From the NCBI GenBank assembly GCA_028703745.1, contig JAQVME010000055.1, positions 1 to 7,579 of the forward strand: 7,579 bases of DNA, read 5' to 3'. The notes below the pieces were generated by a model. That model was given only the letters and a program-made list of their open reading frames with translations, was not told where the DNA came from and ran no database searches. Origin of the DNA: Clostridia bacterium (GTDB lineage Bacteria > Bacillota > Clostridia > Christensenellales > DTU072). The position numbers and the translations under genes are program-made. Numbering within the stretch: position 1 is the stretch's first letter; the number at the start of each line of letters is the position of its first letter. This document shows positions 1-6,364 of this stretch, piece after piece.

Positions 1-541
1 CGCCTTCTATTATTTCTGCTGGTCTTTCCAGCATAAGGCGATAATCCGCGGTTATATACGGCTCGCATTCTGCGCCGTTTAAGATTAGCGTTTTGATAGC
101 CGTCTTCGGGCTGAGCTTGACGTGCGTGGGAAACGCCGCTCCGCCCATACCCACGATACCCGCTTCTTTTACGCGGTTGACAATCTCCTTGCCCTCCGGC
201 TGTTCAAGAACGGGCAAGTTCTGCTCTTCGTATAATCCGTCATTTTTTATAACTATATGACGAATCTTTTGCCCCAGTACGCATTCTCTGAATACAAAGC
301 CGTCCACCTCGCCGCTTACGCTACTGAAAATGTTCGCCGACACAAAGCCGTTTGATACGGCGACAAGCGTGCCTGCCTTGACCCTGTCTCCCTTATTGAC
401 CGTCGGGGTGCAGGGCGCGCCTATATGTTGCGAGACGGGTATATAGACCTTGTCCCCCGGCTCCATAACCTCAAAAGCAATGTCTTTTGTGACATCCTTG
501 CGACCGTCAGGGTGAATACCCTTTCTAAAAGTAGCTTTCAA
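1..541 (-). CDS. rnfC: Electron transport complex subunit RnfC, N-terminal 180 residues (cut by the left window edge)
   Basis: RnfC is the peripheral NADH-side subunit of the membrane-bound Rnf complex (ferredoxin:NAD+ oxidoreductase coupled to Na+ or H+ transport). The visible part reads open from a TTG at 541 to the window edge. It starts MKATFRKGIHPDG, as RnfC proteins do, followed by a barrel-sandwich region (about residues 35-85, with HIGAPCTPTVNKGD and SSVSGEVDG). The start of the Nqo1-like domain follows, with GMGGAAFPTHVK at 131-142 and LNGAECEPYIT at 154-164; both are typical of the family. The C-terminal part with the two 4Fe-4S ferredoxin motifs lies outside the window (the family is about 440 residues). 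The TTG start is chosen because AAAAGGAGA sits 7 nt upstream and the protein begins there as in homologues. In clostridia rnfC is usually the first gene of rnfCDGEAB, which fits the promoter found just upstream. Confidence 0.95.
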   Translation of the reverse strand, partial: MKATFRKGIHPDGRKDVTKDIAFEVMEPGDKVYIPVSQHIGAPCTPTVNKGDRVKAGTLVAVSNGFVSANIFSSVSGEVDGFVFRECVLGQKIRHIVIKNDGLYEEQNLPVLEQPEGKEIVNRVKEAGIVGMGGAAFPTHVKLSPKTAIKTLILNGAECEPYITADYRLMLERPAEIIEG

Positions 542-548
542 GATAAAA

Positions 549-557
549 TCTCCTTTT
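549..557 (-). promoter_or_regulatory. Ribosome binding site of rnfC
   Basis: On the minus strand the bases read AAAAGGAGA, a strong Shine-Dalgarno match, with 7 nt between it and the TTG at 541-539. This site decides the non-ATG start of rnfC; no ATG in that frame lies nearby at a workable distance. Confidence 0.85.
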
Positions 558-572
558 GTTTATTCATATGGT

Positions 573-601
573 ATTATAAAACCGTACGGCGATAAAGTAA
601 A
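573..601 (-). promoter_or_regulatory. Probable SigA/sigma-70 promoter of the rnf operon
   Basis: Reading the minus strand, TTTACT (601-596) is followed by a 17-nt spacer and a perfect TATAAT (578-573). This predicts a transcript start near 566 and a leader of about 25 nt before the rnfC start. The spacer contains the 8-bp palindrome CCGTACGG (582-589), which could be an operator or chance. The -35 matches consensus at only four of six positions, so the promoter may be of moderate strength or activator-assisted. Confidence 0.65.
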
Positions 602-609
602 CGGATTAT

Positions 610-626
610 GCCAAAGTTTTTTTGGC
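610..626 (-). other. Small inverted repeat downstream of the lipase gene
   Basis: GCCAAA and TTTGGC form a 6-bp stem around a 5-nt loop, beginning 7 nt past the lipase stop codon. On the minus strand it is followed by ATAATCC rather than a run of T, so it is not a convincing intrinsic terminator. It may be a weak 3' end or a processing or stabilising hairpin. Read-through from the upstream operon into rnfC therefore remains possible. Confidence 0.3.
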
Positions 627-633
627 GCGGCGG

Positions 634-2115
634 TTATCTTATGCCGATATTTATTATCCTTATCTCCTTGTCGGCGGAAAGCGAGAATACGTCGCTTTCG
701 CCTTCTGCGTTTATGCCGTTGCCTGTGAGCAGCAGGTTGCCTTCTCCCACGGCTTTTTGCGCCGATGTAACGCACGTTTTTATGTTCAGGTCTTTACCTG
801 TATAATCCTCTGTCAGCACAAATTTGTAATAGCCGCCTCTATTCGTATAAGCCGTGGCAACAAGGCTGGTCCCTTCGTACAATTCCACCTTGATGCCGCC
901 GCGCATATTCAGGAAGCTGTCGTCACACAGCCCGTTATCATTTTCGTCGTAGAAAGCGTAACCGGCGATTATGCCGCCGGCAAGCTTGTTAGAGTATATT
1001 ACGTCATCTGAAACCTCTTCGGTTATATTCTCGCGCATTAAATAATTTCCGCCCAGCTGCGCCAAAGCATATACCGTCGGAGTCGACGCCGCCGCAGCGA
1101 AATTTACGCTGACTGTATCATCATAATAATATTGACTCTTTGCGGCGTTATACCAGTCCACCGCCACCTGATGCCTATCGGCCCATACCTCAAAAATATC
1201 GCCTACAAGATACGAGCTATCAACTTTGATATAAACCGTATTTGCTATGAGCGCCTTGCGGTGCGTATTGTTTACCATAGCGTCGGCTAAGCCGCTGCAT
1301 ATGTATTCAACGGGTATGCCCGCGGCGGCGTACTCCCGGGCTATTTCAATAACCAGTCCGGCGCTGCCGTCTTGACCTATCGTACGGTCAAGCCAGTCTA
1401 TCGGCACATCATTGGCTATGGAGGACAAGAACGGGTCAAGCATCGTCACTCTGTTGAACATATACCTTGCGCTCAAGGCGCCGACGTCCACCATGGTTTT
1501 GACATAACTGGCTATTGCCATGGTGAGCTGACCACCCATTGAATGCCCCATAAACCTTATCTCCGGACTTTTTATGTCGTATTTCGTCATAAATTCGTTG
1601 TAATAAGCGCCGAATATTTCCGCAAGGCTGTAGTTCGGAATATTCACCGTTTCATCAACTCTGTCACCGTTCTCGTCTTCGTAAGCGAATTTCATAGCTT
1701 TTGAGCTTCTGCCCGACCATTCCTTCTTTTCAATAGAAAATGCATCCATGTCATCAGAGAACTGCGACCAGCGGAAAATGAAGCAGTTGTATCCGGCGCT
1801 CTGCCATATGGCTCTGTCTCCGAACCCGAAATCAAAGCTGTATCCGCCGTCTGCCAGCATGCCGTGGGTGGTTATTACCATTGGCTTAGTAGCATCAATG
1901 ACTAAATCGTCCTCCAGAACGCTTCTTGCCGTATTGCCTTCATAATAAAAAAGCCCGAAGCGAGAGGTCTTTAGTTCCTCATGCAAATTCAATTCTTCGA
2001 CAGTCGGAATAGTAACCGTTTTTGGCGCCGGTCGGTTGCCGAAGCCCAGCAGACCTGCCGTCACTGAAAGCGCGATGACCAAAAACAAAATTACGGGTAG
2101 AATAAGTCTTTTCAT
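634..2115 (-). CDS. Exported alpha/beta-hydrolase (lipase-like) with C-terminal SdrD_B-like domain
   Basis: This 493-residue protein has a basic N-terminus and a hydrophobic stretch (about residues 4-24, LPVILFLVIALSVTAG). That is a signal peptide with a possible cut after VTA-20, or an uncleaved anchor; no lipobox Cys is present. Residues 70-320 look like an alpha/beta-hydrolase: ITTHG at 81-85 (oxyanion-type HG), the nucleophile elbow GHSMGG at 190-195 (Ser192) and MLDPF with Asp227. His315 (ADRHQVAVDW) is the best third triad member. The Ser-Asp-His order and spacing resemble pancreatic-lipase-type enzymes. Residues 384-493 match an SdrD_B/Cna-B-like beta-sandwich: GYAFYDENDNGLCDD, ELYEG, TNRGGYYKF, ending in a strand-like IRIINIGI. 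There is no LPXTG sorting signal. The ATG overlaps the tsaC2 stop (ATGA) and has AGGGAG 7 nt upstream, implying translational coupling. The substrate cannot be told from sequence; esterase or amidase activity is possible. Confidence 0.85.
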   Translation of the reverse strand: MKRLILPVILFLVIALSVTAGLLGFGNRPAPKTVTIPTVEELNLHEELKTSRFGLFYYEGNTARSVLEDDLVIDATKPMVITTHGMLADGGYSFDFGFGDRAIWQSAGYNCFIFRWSQFSDDMDAFSIEKKEWSGRSSKAMKFAYEDENGDRVDETVNIPNYSLAEIFGAYYNEFMTKYDIKSPEIRFMGHSMGGQLTMAIASYVKTMVDVGALSARYMFNRVTMLDPFLSSIANDVPIDWLDRTIGQDGSAGLVIEIAREYAAAGIPVEYICSGLADAMVNNTHRKALIANTVYIKVDSSYLVGDIFEVWADRHQVAVDWYNAAKSQYYYDDTVSVNFAAAASTPTVYALAQLGGNYLMRENITEEVSDDVIYSNKLAGGIIAGYAFYDENDNGLCDDSFLNMRGGIKVELYEGTSLVATAYTNRGGYYKFVLTEDYTGKDLNIKTCVTSAQKAVGEGNLLLTGNGINAEGESDVFSLSADKEIRIINIGIR

Positions 2116-3089
2116 ATAATTACTCCCTGTGTGGATTTTATTAAGCGGTTCATAATCGAATACTCCAAATCCGTATCCGAAAATTTTTCGATTATAATGT
2201 AGTCGTAAAGCTTTTCGGCATCGCGTAGAAGCTTATAAATGTTCCTGGCTACTTCCGCGGCGGTATCGCCCGCGTCCATGAATTTTATGGAGGCATCAGA
2301 AACATATCCCTTTCGTCCGATAATCACCGGTTTATGACCATCCGCCACAAGCCTGGCATAGAATTTTTTGGCGCTTTCTGCGCTGGACGCAAGAGCGCAC
2401 GCCACCACTGGCGCGTAATGCTTGTATTTCATACCCGGAGCTTTCGCCACTTTGAGTTCGCCGCGGCTGTTCATCACCATAGGCAGCACCTCAAGCAGCA
2501 TCTCAATCGTGACGGCGCCGGGGCGAAGTATGACGGGAACTTCCCCCGACATATCCAGCACCGTCGATTCGATACCGATTTCGCATTGACCGCCGTCGAG
2601 AATAAGCGGGATGCGCCCTTTCATATCCTCATAAACATGCGCCGCCGTCGTCGGGCTAATCCTTGAAGACGTGTTTGCAGAGGGCGCTGCGACAGGCGTG
2701 CCGGCAAGACTTATCAGCCTGCGCGCTATATCGTGCCTTGGTATTCTTATGCCCACTGTATCAAGCCCTGCTGTGACTTCAGAGGGTATACAATCCTTTT
2801 TTTTCAGCACTACCGTCAGCGGACCGGGAGCAAATCTCTCAAAGAGCGCTAACGCCGCAGGCGTGACATGCGCGACACCTTCCGCTTGACTCTTGTCGCT
2901 GATATGAACAATGAGCGGATTGTCCTGCGGTCGCCCTTTCGCCTCAAAAATCTTCTTTATGGCGGTAGCGTTCAGCGCGTCACCGCCAAGACCGTAAACC
3001 GTCTCAGTCGGAAAAGCAACAATGTCTCCGCTCTTAATTATTTCGGCGCCGCGCGCTATGCCGTCGGCGCCTTTTATTTCTGTTTCCAT
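2112..3089 (-). CDS. tsaC2: L-threonylcarbamoyladenylate synthase, long Sua5-type (TsaC2)
   Basis: The enzyme makes threonylcarbamoyl-AMP from threonine, bicarbonate and ATP in the cytoplasm. TsaB, TsaD and TsaE then transfer the group to A37 of ANN-decoding tRNAs (t6A). The 325 residues hold a complete YrdC domain (about 10-205), with PTETVYGLG at 27-35, KGRPQDNPL at 51-59, APGPLT at 87-92, GIRIP at 113-117, APSAN at 135-139, GIESTV at 172-177 and LRPG at 188-191. The typical linker APGMKYKHYAP (217-227) follows, then a C-terminal Sua5 domain ending EYSIMNRLIKST. Length and domain order match the Sua5 form rather than the short TsaC form. The ATG at 3089 lies 7 nt after the stop of the upstream gene; a GGAG inside that gene's last codons is its likely, rather distant, ribosome binding site. 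Its stop overlaps the lipase start. Confidence 0.95.
   Translation of the reverse strand: METEIKGADGIARGAEIIKSGDIVAFPTETVYGLGGDALNATAIKKIFEAKGRPQDNPLIVHISDKSQAEGVAHVTPAALALFERFAPGPLTVVLKKKDCIPSEVTAGLDTVGIRIPRHDIARRLISLAGTPVAAPSANTSSRISPTTAAHVYEDMKGRIPLILDGGQCEIGIESTVLDMSGEVPVILRPGAVTIEMLLEVLPMVMNSRGELKVAKAPGMKYKHYAPVVACALASSAESAKKFYARLVADGHKPVIIGRKGYVSDASIKFMDAGDTAAEVARNIYKLLRDAEKLYDYIIIEKFSDTDLEYSIMNRLIKSTQGVII
2123..2128 (-). promoter_or_regulatory. Ribosome binding site of the lipase gene, inside the tsaC2 end
   Basis: The minus strand reads AGGGAG, 7 nt before the ATG at 2115-2113, and lies within the last codons of tsaC2. Together with the ATGA stop/start overlap at 2112-2115 it supports coupled translation of the two genes. 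Confidence 0.75.
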
Positions 3090-3096
3090 TTTTTGT

Positions 3097-5034
3097 TTAA
3101 TGCTCCAGCGAAAAGATAAATCCGCGGTTATTTTTTGAGGCGGTCACGACACTTTTTTGAAAAAGCCCGTCAATAAGGAAGGTTTCCAGCACGTCGATAG
3201 TATCATACTCGTTAGCAAGCAGTACCGTCCCGTCATACGCCTTTAGTCCCACCTTGCCGCCTTCTTCTGTGATGTATACTCCGTTGCGCACCGCCAGCAC
3301 GTCGTCAATTACGGTTTCATCTCCGCTCTTGTCAATTCGGTAATAGCGGTAATCGTCGTTTACTTTGTTCATGCCAATGGCGTATTCGCCGTAGAAAAGC
3401 GACAGTTCCAAATATTTGAAATGGGTTATTTGCCTGCCCTCTGCGTCAAACGCGCCGTAAAACATCTCTTTATCGGCGCTTTTCAGGTTGTATTCGGCGG
3501 CTATGAGTATGCCGTTGTTGCTGGCAACGTTTATGTAGCCGTACTCGCCGTAGGCGTATTCCTTGATAACCGATACCTTATTGTTCTTGTCGATGAGTTG
3601 TACATTGCCGTATGCTATCTCATAATCGGGATCGGCTATTTGTACGCCCGTGCCGTCAATCATAAGCAGCGGCATAAATATGTTATCTTTCGGGTGAAAT
3701 ATATTGCCGTTGGCATCCATCATAACAAAGGAAATAACGTATCTTTCAGGCTCGTTGGCATACGGGAAATAATAATAATAGACTATACTCATGCCGTCTT
3801 TCGGAAGCGCGCCTACAGGCATAGACGGCGGATAATATGCGAATTTTTCGTCGGCGCCCTTCTCCACCTGATTGTTGAGGTAGTCGGCTATATCGCGGGT
3901 ACTGCCTACGTTGTAGCGGTTTGCTACCATATCGGGTACGAGCTTGTCGTTGGAAAGCATAACCTTGCTGCGTGAATTGTATCTGTCGGAGCGCATAAGC
4001 AAGTAATTGGCGGTCGTTTGTCCCGTCTGGCTGTCGAACCTGTCGACTATCATAAGCTTGCCCTGTATGCCTGCAAGGTCTTCAGGGGTGAAGTCCTCCG
4101 TGCTAGCCTCGATATACCCCTGCCGCAAAAACCAGTTGTTGCCGAGATAGGACACCATAGTAGTCATAACGCTGTCAAGCGTGCCGTCGGTATCCTCAGG
4201 GAAAGGCTTGTAAGTATCAGTCAGCACAAGATAGCCTTTGCCGTCGACTATGCCCGTTTTGTAAAATTCCGCCTTGTTGGTGGTATATGCCACAAGGTTG
4301 TCGTCGAAAAGCGAAAAATTGTAGCTGATGTCAGCCCGCACCCGAAAGACCTCAAGCAGCTTGTGCGAGCTTGTATAATCGTAGAAAGTAACCGTATCCG
4401 CATCGAGTTTTATGTCGTCCTTGTCATTCAAAATAGCAAGGTATGCGTCGCCTGCGAAGCGCATCTGCGTAAAATCCGTGCCGGTATATACCGCGTTGAA
4501 GGCCGTTCTGTCTCCTGCGTTATCGCCGCGGAATTTTATCATGCCTATTCTGTATTCGATGTCGTCAAAGGTGGTGTCGGCTCCCGACGGAAAGGTGGGC
4601 TTTACGACTATGGCGTAATCGCCTTTGATAGCGACGATATGGCTGTAGGTCGGAGGAACCAGCTCTTGCGTTCTCGATGCAAAACCGAACAAATATATGT
4701 CGTCTGTTATTTCGTCGGCGCCTTCAAGGTTTTCTAAATGCTCCTTGTATTCGTCAATGAGGTTTTGCCTCGTTATGATGACGTCGCTTCTGGTGTCATA
4801 GCTTGCCACAAAAACGCCCTGCCTCAAGGCAAGCGTCTGAGTAGCCTTTGTGAAAACCCGCGCCGAAGGAAAGGTGTTAAAATAATTTATGAAGGCGGTG
4901 ACGGGGTCTTCTTCCAAATACGGGGATAAAACAACCAAACATACCAGCAAAACCGATACGAGCGTTATACAAAGCGCCCTGCGGACAGCTGTTTTGTTTA
5001 TTCTGTTGCCTATACCTTTCTCCGATTTTTTCAT
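3097..5034 (-). CDS. Membrane-anchored exported protein of unknown function with WG-like C-terminal repeats
   Basis: From the ATG at 5034 this is 645 residues: a basic N-terminus (MKKSEKGIGNRINKTAVRR), one hydrophobic segment at about 20-37 (ALCITLVSVLLVCLVVL) and a long polar remainder, so an N-in, single-pass protein with an extracytoplasmic domain. The body is rich in Tyr, Asp and beta-strand-like segments. The last 170 residues carry degenerate WG-repeat features (for example EYGYINVASNNG, MFYGAFDAEGRQI, KVGLKAYDGTVLLANEYDTI, NNRGFIFS). I do not recognise a catalytic motif. WG and similar beta-rich repeats usually act in binding, but that is family knowledge, not shown here. The reading frame stays open upstream to a TTG at 5079, but that start lies upstream of the predicted transcription start and has no ribosome binding site. 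It is the first gene of a three-gene operon with tsaC2 and the lipase. It has no Shine-Dalgarno site at all. Confidence 0.8.
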   Translation of the reverse strand: MKKSEKGIGNRINKTAVRRALCITLVSVLLVCLVVLSPYLEEDPVTAFINYFNTFPSARVFTKATQTLALRQGVFVASYDTRSDVIITRQNLIDEYKEHLENLEGADEITDDIYLFGFASRTQELVPPTYSHIVAIKGDYAIVVKPTFPSGADTTFDDIEYRIGMIKFRGDNAGDRTAFNAVYTGTDFTQMRFAGDAYLAILNDKDDIKLDADTVTFYDYTSSHKLLEVFRVRADISYNFSLFDDNLVAYTTNKAEFYKTGIVDGKGYLVLTDTYKPFPEDTDGTLDSVMTTMVSYLGNNWFLRQGYIEASTEDFTPEDLAGIQGKLMIVDRFDSQTGQTTANYLLMRSDRYNSRSKVMLSNDKLVPDMVANRYNVGSTRDIADYLNNQVEKGADEKFAYYPPSMPVGALPKDGMSIVYYYYFPYANEPERYVISFVMMDANGNIFHPKDNIFMPLLMIDGTGVQIADPDYEIAYGNVQLIDKNNKVSVIKEYAYGEYGYINVASNNGILIAAEYNLKSADKEMFYGAFDAEGRQITHFKYLELSLFYGEYAIGMNKVNDDYRYYRIDKSGDETVIDDVLAVRNGVYITEEGGKVGLKAYDGTVLLANEYDTIDVLETFLIDGLFQKSVVTASKNNRGFIFSLEH

Positions 5035-5040
5035 AATGTA

Positions 5041-5069
5041 ATAATAGCAAATATTTATTACATAGTCAA
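5041..5069 (-). promoter_or_regulatory. Strong promoter of the three-gene operon, predicted to give a leaderless mRNA
   Basis: On the minus strand TTGACT (5069-5064), a 17-nt spacer and TATTAT (5046-5041) form a near-consensus SigA-type promoter. Only 6 nt (TACATT) separate the -10 from the ATG at 5034-5032. The expected start point is therefore the A of the ATG or a few bases before it, leaving no room for a ribosome binding site. An A/T-rich tract at 5078-5100 upstream of the -35 could act as an UP element. Confidence 0.75.
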
Positions 5070-5113
5070 TGTTATGCAAATTAAATAATTATAAATAAAG
5101 GGTAATTGCCGTA

Positions 5114-5143
5114 TTGACTTGCCCCCCTGCCGGGGTTTATAAT
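5114..5143 (+). promoter_or_regulatory. Promoter of the M28 peptidase gene
   Basis: TTGACT (5114-5119), an 18-nt spacer and a perfect TATAAT (5138-5143) give a predicted start near 5150 and a leader of about 20 nt. The -35 hexamer is the same as in the divergent promoter; the two -35 elements are 44 nt apart. The spacer holds a G/C-rich inverted repeat (CCCC then GGGG around TGCC), which stands out in an otherwise A/T-rich intergenic region and may be a regulator site. Confidence 0.75.
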
Positions 5144-5155
5144 TTAATAAAAAAT

Positions 5156-5162
5156 GGGAGGT
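5156..5162 (+). promoter_or_regulatory. Ribosome binding site of the M28 peptidase gene
   Basis: GGGAGGT lies 7 nt before TTG at 5170-5172 and fixes that non-ATG start. The ATG at 5154 is in a different frame. Confidence 0.85.
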
Positions 5163-5169
5163 ATCTATT

Positions 5170-6363
5170 TTGGAAATCAATAAAGAGCTACAAAATAACG
5201 CAACGGAATATTCTATGGACGCCATAAAATATATCTGCTCCTCGCTGCCCCCGCGCGAATCAGGAAGCGACGGCGAAAGACAGGCGCAGGAGTACTTAAA
5301 AAAAGAAATAGCCGAGAATAACTGGGCGGACAGCGCCGTCATAGAGGAATTCCCCGTTGCCTCCAAGGCTTTTATGGGCTTCAGCAAAATAATACCCGTA
5401 CTGGTGCTTGCAGGAATACTTTTTTACGCTCTACGCGTGGTGTGGGCGCCGCTGGTTATGTGCCTTATTTCGCTTATTATTTTTGTAGCGGAATTCGGAC
5501 TTTACAAGCAATTTCTCGACCCTTTTTATAAAACCACTACCTCTTCGAACCTTATTGCCGTAAAAAACCCTCTGAACACTCCTATGAAAAGAATAATCTT
5601 TTCCGGTCACTCAGACGCCGCTTACGAATGGACGGTTTTCAACAAATTCGGCAAAACAGCTTTTATTGGAGGACTGGCTTTGGCAATATTCGGCATCCTC
5701 ACCTCGCTGGTATTCAGTATAATAAGCATTTCCGCCGGCTTCAAATGGTGGATGTTCATCGTAATGCTGTGCTTCTTGCCCGGATATATTGCGCTTTTTC
5801 TTTTCTCAAATTACAAAAAAGTTGTTCCCGGCGCCAACGACAACCTGACCGGCTCGCTGGCTTGCGTTTCCGTGCTTAAATATTTGAAAGAAGCCGGAAC
5901 AGCGCTTGAGGACACCGAGGTTATGGTGCTGATTACCGGCTCTGAAGAAGCCGGACTCCGCGGAGCCAAGGCTTTTGCCGCCGCTCACAAAACGGAATGC
6001 AAGACCCTCCCAACTATGTTTATCGGTCTTGAGACCTTCCGCGACCTCCAGCATATGACAAACTACGTAAAAGACCTCAGCGGCACGGTAAAGCACCATC
6101 CCGAAGCTATAGCTCTTATAGATGAAGCCGCCGAAAAAGTCTTTGGCAAACCCCTTCCCCACGGCTCGATTTTTCTTGGCGCCTCTGACTCCGCCGCGCT
6201 GACACAGGCAGGCATAAAAGCCGGCGCGCTCGCCGCCATGGATCCGGGTCCCGCCGAATATTACCACACTAGGAAAGACCACGCCGACAACCTATCGCCC
6301 GAATGCTTCGGAAAGGGCGTAGAAATGGCGCTGACAATACTCGACATATATTCAAAAAAATAA
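5170..6363 (+). CDS. Membrane-embedded M28-family zinc metallopeptidase
   Basis: This 397-residue protein carries the di-zinc M28 exopeptidase motifs: the domain start PPRESGSDGERQAQEYL (27-43), GHSDA (His147, Asp149), PGANDN (bridging Asp224), TGSEEAG (Glu259 as base, Glu260 as ligand), GLETF (Glu288, ligand position) and YYHTRKDH (His366). All expected metal and catalytic positions are present, so activity is likely. There is no signal peptide. Four hydrophobic segments occur as two hairpins, about 73-89/91-110 and 163-188/192-213, both inside the peptidase fold. Lys/Arg residues cluster on the N-terminal and catalytic sides (FSK, LYKQF, NKFGK, NYKK), which by the positive-inside rule places the active site in the cytoplasm; that is inference. 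M28 enzymes are mostly aminopeptidases; the substrate here is unknown. The gene is a single unit with its own promoter, converging on the MATE gene with 1 nt between stop codons. Confidence 0.88.
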   Translation: MEINKELQNNATEYSMDAIKYICSSLPPRESGSDGERQAQEYLKKEIAENNWADSAVIEEFPVASKAFMGFSKIIPVLVLAGILFYALRVVWAPLVMCLISLIIFVAEFGLYKQFLDPFYKTTTSSNLIAVKNPLNTPMKRIIFSGHSDAAYEWTVFNKFGKTAFIGGLALAIFGILTSLVFSIISISAGFKWWMFIVMLCFLPGYIALFLFSNYKKVVPGANDNLTGSLACVSVLKYLKEAGTALEDTEVMVLITGSEEAGLRGAKAFAAAHKTECKTLPTMFIGLETFRDLQHMTNYVKDLSGTVKHHPEAIALIDEAAEKVFGKPLPHGSIFLGASDSAALTQAGIKAGALAAMDPGPAEYYHTRKDHADNLSPECFGKGVEMALTILDIYSKK

Positions 6364-6364
6364 G

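Noticed and set aside
3765..3782. Short AATAAT repeat inside the WG-like gene, considered as a microsatellite
   Set aside because: It encodes a run of four tyrosines in frame and is only a few units long; there is no sign of phase variation.
4018..4737. Open frame of 239 codons on the plus strand
   Set aside because: It lies wholly antisense to the WG-like gene, has no convincing ribosome binding site or family match, and its frame is a by-product of codon bias in the real gene. The plus-strand frame at 3421-3975 is rejected for the same reason.
5035..5079. Longer start for the WG-like protein (TTG at 5079, 15 extra residues)
   Set aside because: It has no ribosome binding site, it would overlap the promoter core at 5041-5069, and the extra residues (MHNIDYVINICYYYI) would place a non-basic stretch before a normal MKK-type N-terminus.
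5058..5387. 109-codon frame on the minus strand across the divergent promoter region
   Set aside because: It overlaps the start of the M28 gene and both promoters and shows no recognisable protein sequence.
5806..6282. 158-codon frame on the minus strand
   Set aside because: It is antisense to the conserved catalytic half of the M28 peptidase and looks like a mirror of its codon use.
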